A stretch of DNA of 32,430 nucleotides from Clostridiales bacterium (GTDB lineage Bacteria > Bacillota > Clostridia > Christensenellales > Aristaeellaceae), in assembly GCA_004557805.1 (NCBI GenBank), contig SFFS01000004.1, forward strand, positions 1-32,430, given 5' to 3'. How positions within the stretch are numbered: the stretch's first letter is position 1; every line of letters begins with the position of its first letter. The position numbers were made by a program, and so were the translations under genes. Shown here one piece after another: positions 24,079 to 32,382 of the stretch. The notes below the pieces were generated by a model that saw only the letters and a list, made by a program, of their open reading frames with translations, searched no databases and was not told where the DNA came from.

Positions 24079-25184
24079 AAAAGCTGCTCATTCTCACATC
24101 CGTCCGCACGGGCGGCGGTCATGTGAGCCTGACGGAAGCGGTGACCGAACAGCTCGACCGGCGCGAGGACGCGGAGTATCGCGTCGTGGACGGGTTCGAT
24201 CTGATGAACAGCGCGCAGCGCTGGCTTCTGGCAGACTCCTACGGCTGGATTACGCGGCGCAGATGGATGCTGTGGCTGTGGCGGCTGGGCTATCGGGTGG
24301 TGGAGCATCATCCGAACCTGTCCGTGCGCATTTTCGAGCATTGCTGCCGCAGGCGTTTTCTTGCGCTGCAAAGAGAGTTCCAGCCCGACGGAATCCTTGC
24401 GGTGAACCCGTGCTTCGTGGGAAGCATCATCAACATCATGAAAAAGGCGGGCACAGAGGTGCCGCTTCTCTGCATGCAGGCCGACCTGCTCGATATTCCC
24501 GCCGCGTGGTTCGACCGGCGCACCGCGTATAACATCGCGCTTACGGAGGAGGCCGGCGCGTACAGCGCCCAAAAAGGCATTGCTCCCGAGCGGCTGACCG
24601 TCGGCGGGTTTCCGGTGCGCAGGCGTTTCTTTGAGAAGGCCGGCGGCGAGGTTCGCCTCACGCCGGAGGGCGATCCGCGCGAAATCCTGCTCATGGGCGG
24701 CGCGGAGGGCGCGGGCCATTTCGTGCAGGCTGCGCGCGAGCTGCTGGCCAATACCGCCAGCCGCGTGACGCTGCTGTGCGGCCGCAACGAAAAGCTGCGC
24801 GGACGCCTCGAGGAAGAACTTACGCCGCGCTACGGCGAGCGCGTGCGCGTGCTGGGGTTCATTCATAACATGGATGAGGAAATGCAGACAGCCGATCTGA
24901 TCGTCATGCGCGGAAGCCCCAACAGCGCCATGGAAGCGGCGGCGATGAACCGTCCGCTGATGATTATCGACGCGCTGCCGGGGCAGGAGGCGCACAACCC
25001 ACGCGTGCTGGAAAGCCATGGGCTGTGCGTGTATCAGCCGGACGTGGAACGGCTGGTGGAAACAGTGCGCGCGCTGTTCGATCCCATGAGCGGCATGCTG
25101 GAAAAGCAGCGCGCCGCGCAGCGGACCTACATGAACCCGGACTGCGCTGCGAACATCACGGAAATGATCCTCGAACGAATCTGA
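24075..25184 (+). CDS. MGDG-synthase-like glycosyltransferase (GT28 type)
   Basis: A 369-residue peripheral membrane glycosyltransferase. The N-terminal TSVRTGGGH is the glycine-rich acceptor loop of the monogalactosyldiacylglycerol synthase / UgtP group. The C-terminal half has LLMGGAEGAGH and MRGSPNSAMEAAAMNRPLMI, the nucleotide-sugar binding region with the Pro-Asn-Ser and Glu contacts of GT-B enzymes. Diacylglycerol as acceptor and UDP-glucose or UDP-galactose as donor are the usual choices; MurG-type lipid I activity is less likely from the N-terminus. GGGAGG lies about 8 nt upstream. It is translationally coupled to the CrtO-like gene, with a terminator behind. Confidence 0.86.
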   Translation: MKKLLILTSVRTGGGHVSLTEAVTEQLDRREDAEYRVVDGFDLMNSAQRWLLADSYGWITRRRWMLWLWRLGYRVVEHHPNLSVRIFEHCCRRRFLALQREFQPDGILAVNPCFVGSIINIMKKAGTEVPLLCMQADLLDIPAAWFDRRTAYNIALTEEAGAYSAQKGIAPERLTVGGFPVRRRFFEKAGGEVRLTPEGDPREILLMGGAEGAGHFVQAARELLANTASRVTLLCGRNEKLRGRLEEELTPRYGERVRVLGFIHNMDEEMQTADLIVMRGSPNSAMEAAAMNRPLMIIDALPGQEAHNPRVLESHGLCVYQPDVERLVETVRALFDPMSGMLEKQRAAQRTYMNPDCAANITEMILERI

Positions 25185-25215
25185 TGAATTTTGCCGCGCA
25201 GGGCGCGGCTTGAAG

Positions 25216-25264
25216 AGACGGAACCCCGATGCGTTTCAGGCGCGTTGGGGTTCCGTCTTCTTTG
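25216..25264 (+). terminator. Terminator of the glycolipid gene pair
   Basis: AGACGGAACCCC (25216-25227) pairs perfectly with GGGGTTCCGTCT (25247-25258). The helix continues inward as GATGCG/CGCGTT with G-U pairs, and TCTTTGT follows. Confidence 0.82.
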
Positions 25265-25351
25265 TATCGCTGAAAAGCGGGGGTGGATGGGGGGCAGAGG
25301 AGGGCAGCAATAGGCGGGCGATTCAGCGAATCACTGGCTTGAAATGAAACG

Positions 25352-25527
25352 GGCGGCAAGCCGGAAATATGCTTGTGTAATAAAAAAAGAAAAGCGATTT
25401 TAGATGGAGATAGAGAATGCGAACAGGCGCGCTCGGCAGGCGGTTCAGCAGGCCGCAGTTCAGAAACAAAGCAGGCAGCAATCCAAAGATATGCCTGTAA
25501 TAAAAAGAAAAAGCGGTTTTGGATGGG
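25352..25527. repeat. Imperfect direct repeat of about 56 bp, offset 120 bp
   Basis: Segments 25352-25407 and 25472-25527 are similar: a GGC(A)GCAA start, A(A/G)ATATGC(T/C)TG, TAATAAAAA(AA)GAAAA, then AGCG(A/G)TTTT(A/G)GATGG. The unique DNA between them and the rest of 25265-25591 holds no gene. Read on the minus strand, both copies put a T-rich tract downstream of engB. Confidence 0.6.
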
Positions 25528-25529
25528 GT

Positions 25530-25567
25530 CTGGGGGAAGGGCTTTTTTCTAAAAGCCCTTCCCCCAG
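25530..25567. terminator. Perfect 17-bp hairpin downstream of engB
   Basis: CTGGGGGAAGGGCTTTT (25530-25546) and its exact complement (25551-25567) enclose loop TTCT. No T run follows on either strand, so it may be a strong terminator without a classic tail, an mRNA-protecting stem, or a dispersed palindromic repeat. It lies 24 bp past the engB stop codon. Confidence 0.6.
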
Positions 25568-25591
25568 AACGTCCCTCCGTCCCCCCGTCTC

Positions 25592-26209
25592 TCACATCTC
25601 TTCGTTTTCGTTCTCTTCTTCGGCGAACTCGGCGCAGGCTTTGTCGAACACCTCGAGCACCTTGTCCATGCCGGTGCCGTCCTCGCTGGAGAACGGGATC
25701 ACTTCCCACGGCTGTACCTGCAGGCTGCGGCAGATGGCCAGCACCTGCTTCTGCCGCTGCGCGCGGCTGAGCTTGTCGGCCTTGGTGGCAATGACGGTGA
25801 AAGGAATGCCCGTCGCGCGGAGAAATTCGTTCATGCCGCGATCTTCGCCGGTCGGATCGTGGCGCAGATCGACCAGATGCAGCACATGGCACAGGAGGCC
25901 GGAATCGGCAAAATAGCCCTCCATCATGTTGCTCCAGCGCAGCTGCTCTGCCTTGGAAACCTTCGCAAAGCCGTAGCCTGGCAGATCGACGAGGTGAAAA
26001 TCCTCGTTGATGCGAAAAACGTTGAGCAGCCGCGTTTTGCCCGGCGTGGCCGAAACCTTGGCCAGCTTGTTGCGCATGCACAGCTTGTTGATCATCGACG
26101 ACTTGCCGACGTTGCTCTTACCGGCGACGGCAATTTCGGGCAGGCCGATGCCGGGATAGTTGCCATAGCGTTCGAGCGAGGTTACGAACGCCGCTTTTTT
26201 AATGACCAT
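25592..26209 (-). CDS. engB: Ribosome biogenesis GTPase EngB/YsxC
   Basis: TrmE-Era-Obg class GTPase needed for assembly of the large ribosomal subunit. The 205-residue protein has G1 GKSNVGKS (30-37), G2 Thr55 in ATPGKTR, G3 DLPGYG (75-80), G4 TKAD (142-145) and G5 around SSEDG (174-178). The normal start is ATG 26209 (MVIKKAAFV), with GGAGG 6-7 nt upstream; the longer frame has no support. An acidic tail (FAEEENENEEM) ends the protein. It overlaps the end of lon by 11 bp, so it is cotranscribed with lon, the lon-ysxC order known in Bacillus. Confidence 0.96.
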   Translation of the reverse strand: MVIKKAAFVTSLERYGNYPGIGLPEIAVAGKSNVGKSSMINKLCMRNKLAKVSATPGKTRLLNVFRINEDFHLVDLPGYGFAKVSKAEQLRWSNMMEGYFADSGLLCHVLHLVDLRHDPTGEDRGMNEFLRATGIPFTVIATKADKLSRAQRQKQVLAICRSLQVQPWEVIPFSSEDGTGMDKVLEVFDKACAEFAEEENENEEM

Positions 26210-28580
26210 TGTGTACCTCCGTGGGGACGGTCGTCTTTTGCATGTCGAGCGGCGCGTAGCGCGGCGGCGTGCGCGTGAGAACGACGGCCAGCGCTTCGTC
26301 AACGCGGCGCAGCAGCGTGATCTGCATCAGCGCGCGCATGTCGGCCGGCAGGTCTTCCAGATCCGGCTCGTTCTCGGCGGGCAGCATGATGTTGTCGATG
26401 CCCGCGCGGTGCGCGGCCAGCAGCTTTTCCTTCACGCCGCCGATGGGCAGCACGCGCCCGCGCAGCGTGATTTCGCCGGTCATGGCCACGTCCTGCCGGA
26501 GCGGGATGCCCGTCAGCGCGCTGACGAGACTGCATGTGATCGCCACGCCCGCCGAAGGCCCGTCCTTGGGCACAGCGCCTTCGGGCACGTGAATATGCGT
26601 GTCGATCGTCTTGTGGAAATCGGGCGCGAGGCCGAAGGAATCGGCGTGCGCGCGCACGTAGCTCATGGCGGCCTGTGCGCTTTCTTTCATTACATCGCCC
26701 AGCTGGCCGGTCAGCTGCAAAGCGCCGGAGCCGGGCATGACGGTGGTTTCGATGGCGAGCGTTTCGCCGCCGAAATCGGTGTAGGCAAGCCCGCGCGCCA
26801 CGCCCGTCTCGGGCGCTTTTTCGAACGCTTCGCGCGTGAAATACGCGCGGCCGAGAAACTCTCTGAGGTTTTCAGGCGTGACGGACACGCGCGATTTTCC
26901 CTCGTCGAGCAGCTTCATGGCGGCCTTGCGCATCAGCGCGGCAATTTCGCGCTCGAGCTGGCGCACGCCCGCCTCGCGGGTATAGCCCTCGATGACGGCG
27001 CGAAGCGCCTTATCGTTGATCCGTACCTGCGCCTTTGTCAGTCCGTGCTCTTTGAGCTGGCGCGGCACGAGGTGATGTTTTGCGATGGAAAGCTTCTCCT
27101 CCTGCGTGTAGCTCGACAGGCGGATGATCTCCATGCGGTCGCGCAGCGGGCCGGGGATGCCACCCTCGTCGTTGGCCGTGGTGAGGAACAGCACCTGCGA
27201 CAGATCGAACGGCAGTTCGAGATAATGATCGCGGAAAGCCATGTTCTGCTGCGCGTCGAGCACCTCGAGCATCGCAGAGGCCGGATCGCCCTGGAAATCA
27301 TGGCTCATCTTGTCGATTTCGTCAAAAAGGAACACCGGGTTCATCGTACTGGCCTGCTTCATGCCGTAGAGGACGCGGCCGGGAATCGCGCCGATGTACG
27401 TGCGCCGGTGGCCGCGAATTTCGGCCTCGTCGCGCACGCCGCCCAGCGACATCTGGGCGAACTTCCTGCCCAGCGCGCGGGCGACCGACCTGGCGATGGA
27501 CGTTTTGCCCACGCCCGGCGGGCCCACCAGGCACAGAATCGGCCCGTGCAGCGTGCCCTTCATGCGGCTGACGGCGAGGTATTCGACGATGCGCTCCTTG
27601 ACCTTGTTCATGCCGTCGTGATCCTCGTCGAGGATGCGGCGGGCGCGCTTGAGGTCGAGGTTGTCGGGCGTCGTTTTGCCCCACGGCAGATCGAGAATCC
27701 ATTCGACGTAATTGCGGCTGACGCCGATTTCGGGCGAACCCGGCTGCATCCGCTCGATGCGCCCCAGTTCGCGCTCCACCTTGGCGCGCGCTTCGTCGTT
27801 GAGCGGCGTCTTTTCCATGCGCTCGCGCAGGTCTTCCACGTCGTTGGCATCGCGGTCGCCCAGCTCCGTCTGAATGGCCCGAATCTGCTCGCGCAGATAG
27901 TAATCCTTCTGATTCTTTTCAATCTGTTCGCGCACGCGCTGCTGCACCTGCTTTTCAATGGCGGACAGCTCGGTTTCGCGGGCGAGGATGGCGCACAGCG
28001 CCTCCAGGCGGTCGCCTACATCCTTCAGCTCCAGGATGCGCTGGCGGTCGTCGATGCGGGTGAGGACGTTGGCGGCGATGATGTCGGCCAGCTGCGCCGG
28101 GTCCTCCACGGAGAGCACGGACGAGAGCGTCTCGGACGGGATGCGGCCGGACGATTTGGCGTAGCCCTCAAAATATTCCTGCGCGGCATGGAGCAGCGCT
28201 TCCATTTCGGCCTCGGTCTGACGCATGCTGTCGAGCATCGGGCGCACGTCGGCCATGAGATAACCGTTCTCCTGCGAAAGGCCGGTCAGCCGCGCGCGGT
28301 ACGAGCCCTCGACCAGCACGCGCACGTTGTCGCCCGGCAGCTTCAGAACCTGCTTGACGCGCGAGACGGTGCCTACGGCGTACAGATCGTCCATCTGGGG
28401 ATCTTCCTCCCCTGCGTCAAGCTGGCAGACCAGAAATACGCGCTGATCCTCCACCAGCGCGCTTTCCAGCGCGGCCAGAGACTTCTTGCGCCCCACGTCG
28501 AAATGCAGCACCATATGCGGAAACACCATCAGCCCACGCAGGGGCAGCACGGGCAGGCGTTCGGTTTTCTTTCTGGGCAA
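26199..28580 (-). CDS. lon: ATP-dependent protease Lon (LonA)
   Basis: Soluble hexameric AAA+ serine protease that degrades misfolded and regulatory proteins. The 793-residue protein has the N-terminal substrate domain (LPVLPLRGLMVFPHMVLHF), a coiled-coil middle (QVQQRVREQIEKNQKDYYLREQ, in part), Walker A GPPGVGKT (353-360), Walker B VFLFDEIDKM (Asp420, Glu421), and the protease domain with Ser676 in PKDGPSAG and Lys719 in GVKEKL. The start is TTG at 28580 with GGAGG about 9 nt upstream; no nearby ATG fits. Its promoter lies inside the end of lonB. Confidence 0.97.
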   Translation of the reverse strand: MPRKKTERLPVLPLRGLMVFPHMVLHFDVGRKKSLAALESALVEDQRVFLVCQLDAGEEDPQMDDLYAVGTVSRVKQVLKLPGDNVRVLVEGSYRARLTGLSQENGYLMADVRPMLDSMRQTEAEMEALLHAAQEYFEGYAKSSGRIPSETLSSVLSVEDPAQLADIIAANVLTRIDDRQRILELKDVGDRLEALCAILARETELSAIEKQVQQRVREQIEKNQKDYYLREQIRAIQTELGDRDANDVEDLRERMEKTPLNDEARAKVERELGRIERMQPGSPEIGVSRNYVEWILDLPWGKTTPDNLDLKRARRILDEDHDGMNKVKERIVEYLAVSRMKGTLHGPILCLVGPPGVGKTSIARSVARALGRKFAQMSLGGVRDEAEIRGHRRTYIGAIPGRVLYGMKQASTMNPVFLFDEIDKMSHDFQGDPASAMLEVLDAQQNMAFRDHYLELPFDLSQVLFLTTANDEGGIPGPLRDRMEIIRLSSYTQEEKLSIAKHHLVPRQLKEHGLTKAQVRINDKALRAVIEGYTREAGVRQLEREIAALMRKAAMKLLDEGKSRVSVTPENLREFLGRAYFTREAFEKAPETGVARGLAYTDFGGETLAIETTVMPGSGALQLTGQLGDVMKESAQAAMSYVRAHADSFGLAPDFHKTIDTHIHVPEGAVPKDGPSAGVAITCSLVSALTGIPLRQDVAMTGEITLRGRVLPIGGVKEKLLAAHRAGIDNIMLPAENEPDLEDLPADMRALMQITLLRRVDEALAVVLTRTPPRYAPLDMQKTTVPTEVHNGH

Positions 28581-28619
28581 AGCGATTTTCCTCCGGAAGT
28601 TGGATATAGATACAATGTA

Positions 28620-28648
28620 ATTATACTAAATCGGCCGCGGGTTTGCAA
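28620..28648 (-). promoter_or_regulatory. lon-engB promoter inside the lonB 3' end
   Basis: Minus strand: -35 TTGCAA (28643-28648), 17-bp spacer, -10 TATAAT (28620-28625). The -10 includes the lonB stop codon. A CCGCGG-GTTTGCAA-CCGCGG dyad surrounds the -35. No clear CtsR or CIRCE heat-shock site is seen. Confidence 0.7.
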
Positions 28649-30282
28649 CCGCGGGTCGCGGCGGGCGGCGCGGGCAGAGGCCGCTGCTGCGGCCAGAAAA
28701 CCGAAATCGCCTCCTCGAGCGTTTCCACCGCGACGACTTCGATTCCAGCATGGGCAAAGCGTTCCATCCAGTTGGCCCTGGGGATCAGCACGCGCGAGAG
28801 CCCCGCGCGCCGCGCCGCGTCAATTTTGATCGCCACGCCGCCCACGGGACGAATTTCGCCCGCCACGCCGATTTCGCCGGTCACGGCCGTGCAGCCGTCG
28901 GCGAAGTGCCCCGTCAGCGCGGAATACGCCGCCAGCGCCATCGCCGCGCCCGCCGAGGGGCCGTCTACCGGCGCGCCGCCGGGGAAATGCACATGCAGGT
29001 CGGTGTGGGAAAGGTCGAACCCCATGCCGCGCAGCACCGTCAGCACGCTGTCGGCCGAAGCGCGGGCCATGCTCTTGCGGCGCAGGCGCCGCCCGCCGCC
29101 GTCCAGCTCCTCTTCCTCCACGATGCCCGTGATCTGGCAGCGCCCGCCGCCCGGCGCGGCCACGGCTTCTATATCCATCACCGCGCCCTGCTGCGCGCCG
29201 AACACCGCCAGCCCGTGTACGCGCCCCACCAGCGCCTGCCGTCCGGCCAGCGCGTCGGGACGGGCGGGATAGTGCCCGCAGTCGACGACCCATTCCGCGT
29301 CGGCGTGAGTGATGAACCGCCGCCCTTCCAGCTGCGCCGCGCCTGCGGCCATCTGCACCATGTTTACCGCGTCGCGCCCGCATTGCGCGTAGCGGCCGAT
29401 GAACGCCGCGTCGTCCGCGCTCAGCTCGAAGCCTGCGCGCGCGGCGGCTCCGGAGGCGATTTTCGCGACTTCGTCCGCGTCGAGCGCGCGGAAATACACC
29501 TCCATGCAGCGGCTGCGCAGCGCGGGGGGAAGCGATTCCGGGCCGCGCGTCGTCGCGCCGACGAGGCGGAAATCGGCCGGCATGCCGTTTTCAAAGATGT
29601 CGTGGATATGCCGCGGGACGCTGCCGTCGCTGGGGTTATAGTAGGCCGACTCAAACCGCACCTTGCGGTCCTCGAGCACCTTGAGCAGCTTGTTCATCTG
29701 AATGGGATGCAGTTCGCCGATTTCGTCCAGGAACAGGATGCCGCCGTGCGCGCGCGTGACCGCGCCGGGCTTGGGCTGCGGCACGCCGTTATTGCCCAGC
29801 GGCCCCGCGCCCTGATAGATCGGATCGTGTACGCTGCCCAGCAGCGGGTCGGCGATGGCGCGCTCGTCGAAGCGCACGCACGTCGCGTCCATCTCGATGA
29901 ACGGCGCGTCGGGGCGGAACGGCGTGCCGGGCGAATGCTTGGCGCATTCCATCACCAGCCGCGCGGCGCACGTTTTGCCGATGCCCGGCGGGCCGTAGAT
30001 AATGACGTGCTGTGGGTTGGGGCCGCAGAGAATGGCGCGCAGCGCCCGAATGCCTTCCTCCTGCCCGATGATGTCCTCGAACGCCTGCGGACGCACGCGC
30101 TCCGAAAGCGGCTCTGAAAGCCGGATTGCGCGCAGCCGCGCCAGCTTGTCCATTTCGCCGCGGCCGCCGGCCGCGCGCGGCGCGGAGACGGGCGGATCGC
30201 CCTTTTCCCTTTTCATTCGATTGACGATATACACGCCCGCGAGCAGACAGGCGCACAGCTGGATGCAGATCAGAACAGCCAT
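28621..30282 (-). CDS. lonB: Sporulation-type ATP-dependent protease LonB
   Basis: Lon-like AAA+ protease of 553 residues, nearly the length of Bacillus LonB, which is expressed in the forespore. It lacks the large Lon N-domain and instead starts with a membrane segment (LICIQLCACLLAGVYIV). Walker A is GPPGIGKT (97-104), Walker B ILFLDEIGE (Asp186, Glu187), followed by sensor region LVGATTRGPESLPPALRSR. The protease dyad is Ser443 in PVDGPSAG and Lys486 in GGVAIKI. AAGGAGGG precedes the ATG. Directly upstream of lon on the same strand, as in Bacillus. The upstream DNA shows no convincing sigma-F site by eye. Confidence 0.93.
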   Translation of the reverse strand: MAVLICIQLCACLLAGVYIVNRMKREKGDPPVSAPRAAGGRGEMDKLARLRAIRLSEPLSERVRPQAFEDIIGQEEGIRALRAILCGPNPQHVIIYGPPGIGKTCAARLVMECAKHSPGTPFRPDAPFIEMDATCVRFDERAIADPLLGSVHDPIYQGAGPLGNNGVPQPKPGAVTRAHGGILFLDEIGELHPIQMNKLLKVLEDRKVRFESAYYNPSDGSVPRHIHDIFENGMPADFRLVGATTRGPESLPPALRSRCMEVYFRALDADEVAKIASGAAARAGFELSADDAAFIGRYAQCGRDAVNMVQMAAGAAQLEGRRFITHADAEWVVDCGHYPARPDALAGRQALVGRVHGLAVFGAQQGAVMDIEAVAAPGGGRCQITGIVEEEELDGGGRRLRRKSMARASADSVLTVLRGMGFDLSHTDLHVHFPGGAPVDGPSAGAAMALAAYSALTGHFADGCTAVTGEIGVAGEIRPVGGVAIKIDAARRAGLSRVLIPRANWMERFAHAGIEVVAVETLEEAISVFWPQQRPLPAPPAATRGCKPAADLV

Positions 30283-30403
30283 GCTCTTTCCCTCCTTTTA
30301 GAGCAATTTCAGGTATAGGATGGAAATCCGGCGCGCGCGGCATGCTGGAAAAAACAGGCAGCGGGCGGCTTTTTTTCGCCGCGCAGGGCGCGGAATAAAT
30401 CCC

Positions 30404-30432
30404 TTGCATCCGCAGAGCGAAACGTTTATAAT
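30404..30432 (+). promoter_or_regulatory. fucI promoter
   Basis: -35 TTGCAT (30404-30409), 17-bp spacer, -10 TATAAT (30427-30432), 48 bp before the ATG. Confidence 0.75.
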
Positions 30433-30480
30433 TATCAAAAAGAGAGATCCCAAATTTTTATTCGGGAGGTAGAACAGATT

Positions 30481-32289
30481 ATGGAAAGCAGACTGATTGG
30501 ACAGTATCCCGTGATCGGCATCCGTCCCATCATCGATGGCCGCCGCGGACCGCTGAAGGTTCGCGAAAGCCTGGAGGATCAGACCATGGGCATGGCGCTT
30601 GCCGCCAAGAAGCTCTATGAGGAAAACCTGCGCTATTCCAACGGCGAACCCGTGAAGGTCGTCATCGCCGATACGACGATCGGCCGTGTGGCCGAAAGCG
30701 CGGCCTGCGCCGACAAGTTCCGCCGCGAGGGCGTGGACATTACCCTCAGCGTTACCCCCTGCTGGTGCTACGGTTCCGAGACGATGGACCTCGACCGCCA
30801 CACTATCAAGGCCGTCTGGGGCCTGAACGCCACCGAGCGCCCCGGCGCGGTGTATCTGGCTTCCGTGCTGGCTACGCATGCGCAGAAGGGTCTGCCGGCT
30901 TTCGGCATTTACGGACGCGACGTGCAGGACGCCGACGACCCCGCCATTCCCGAGGATGTGAAAGAAAAGCTGCTCCGCTTCGGCCGCGCGGCCGTCGCCG
31001 TCGCTACGATGCGCGGCAAGAGCTATCTGCAGATCGGCTCCATCTGCATGGGCATCGGCGGCTCGATCATCGACAGCCAGTTTATCGAGGATTATCTCGG
31101 CATGCGCGTCGAATCGGTCGACGAGGTGGAAATCATCCGCCGCATGACGGAGGGCATTTATGACGAAAAAGAATATCAGAAGGCGCTGAAGTGGACGCGT
31201 GAGAACTGCAAGGAAGGCTTCGACAAGAACCCCGAGGCCATGCAGCGCACCCGCGAGCAGAAGGAAAAGGATTGGGAGTTCACGGTCAAGATGGCCTGCA
31301 TCATCAAGGATCTGATGAACGGCAACCCCAACCTGCCCGACAGGGCCGAAGAAGAAAAGGTCGGCCATAACGCCATTGCCGCAGGTTTCCAGGGCCAGCG
31401 CCAGTGGACGGATTTCTATCCGAACTGCGATTTCGGCGAAACGATCCTCAACACGTCGTTCGACTGGAACGGCGCGCGCGAACCGTATATTCTCGCCACT
31501 GAAAACGACGTGCTCAACGGCCTGGGCATGCTGTTCATGAAGCTGCTGACGAACCGCGCTCAGATGTTCGCCGACGTGCGCACCTATTGGAGCGGCGAGG
31601 CGATCAAGCGCGTGACGGGCTATGAAATCGAAGGCAAGGCCAAGGACTGCGACGGCGTGATTCACCTCATCAACTCCGGCGCCTGCTGCCTCGACGCCAC
31701 GGGCGAAGCCCGCGACGAGAACGGAAACGCCGTCATGAAGCAGTGGTGGGAGACGACCGAGGAGGATCAGAAGAACATCCTCGCCAGGACCACCTTCAAT
31801 TACGCCGATCTGGGCTATTTCCGCGGCGGCGGATATTCCGCGCGCTTTACCACCCGCGCCGAAATGCCCGCCACGATGATCCGCCTCAACCTCGTCAAGG
31901 GGCTCGGCCCGGTTTTGCAGATTGCCGAGGGCTGGACGATCCATCTGCCGGAGGAGGTGTCCGATACGCTCTACAAGCGCACCGACTACACCTGGCCGTG
32001 CACCTGGTTCGCGCCGCGCTGCGACGGTCAGGAGGGCAGCGCCTTCAAGACCGCCTACGACGTAATGAACAACTGGGGCGCCAACCATGGCGCCATCAGC
32101 TATGGCCACATCGGCGCGGATCTCATTACGTTCTGTTCGATGCTGCGCATTCCGGTCGCCATGCACAACGTGCCGGAGGATAAGATCTACCGTCCCGCCG
32201 CGTGGGGCGCGTTCGGCACCAAGGATAAAGAAGGCGCGGATTTCCGCGCATGCGCCGCATATGGTCCGCTGTATGGAACGAACAGATAA
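30481..32289 (+). CDS. fucI: L-fucose isomerase
   Basis: Manganese-dependent ketol isomerase that converts L-fucose to L-fuculose, the first step in use of host-glycan fucose; it also acts on D-arabinose. The 602-residue length is normal. Conserved parts include QYPVIGIRPIIDGRRGPLK, the metal ligands Glu341 (ATENDVLNG) and Asp365 (MFADVRTYWSG), which keep the spacing of the Escherichia coli ligands, and His536 in NNWGANHGAISYGH. GGGAGG lies 11 nt upstream of the ATG. No fuculokinase, aldolase, permease or regulator of a fuc operon is in the window, so the gene looks isolated here, although partners could lie to the right. Confidence 0.96.
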   Translation: MESRLIGQYPVIGIRPIIDGRRGPLKVRESLEDQTMGMALAAKKLYEENLRYSNGEPVKVVIADTTIGRVAESAACADKFRREGVDITLSVTPCWCYGSETMDLDRHTIKAVWGLNATERPGAVYLASVLATHAQKGLPAFGIYGRDVQDADDPAIPEDVKEKLLRFGRAAVAVATMRGKSYLQIGSICMGIGGSIIDSQFIEDYLGMRVESVDEVEIIRRMTEGIYDEKEYQKALKWTRENCKEGFDKNPEAMQRTREQKEKDWEFTVKMACIIKDLMNGNPNLPDRAEEEKVGHNAIAAGFQGQRQWTDFYPNCDFGETILNTSFDWNGAREPYILATENDVLNGLGMLFMKLLTNRAQMFADVRTYWSGEAIKRVTGYEIEGKAKDCDGVIHLINSGACCLDATGEARDENGNAVMKQWWETTEEDQKNILARTTFNYADLGYFRGGGYSARFTTRAEMPATMIRLNLVKGLGPVLQIAEGWTIHLPEEVSDTLYKRTDYTWPCTWFAPRCDGQEGSAFKTAYDVMNNWGANHGAISYGHIGADLITFCSMLRIPVAMHNVPEDKIYRPAAWGAFGTKDKEGADFRACAAYGPLYGTNR

Positions 32290-32343
32290 GACGGGCTTCT
32301 GAAACAAAAATCCCCCTGATAGACGGGTGTCCGTAAAACAGTT

Positions 32344-32382
32344 AATCCTCCGTATGGCTTAGACCATGCGGAGGATTTGTTT
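32344..32382 (+). promoter_or_regulatory. Hairpin covering a ribosome binding site
   Basis: AATCCTCCGTATGG (32344-32357) pairs with CCATGCGGAGGATT (32364-32377) over 14 bp with one G-U pair and loop CTTAGA. The right arm contains GGAGG (32370-32374), exactly 8 nt before ATG 32383. The stem would mask this site in any transcript entering from the fucI side. It could also act as a weak terminator for fucI (TGTTTATG follows). Confidence 0.6.
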
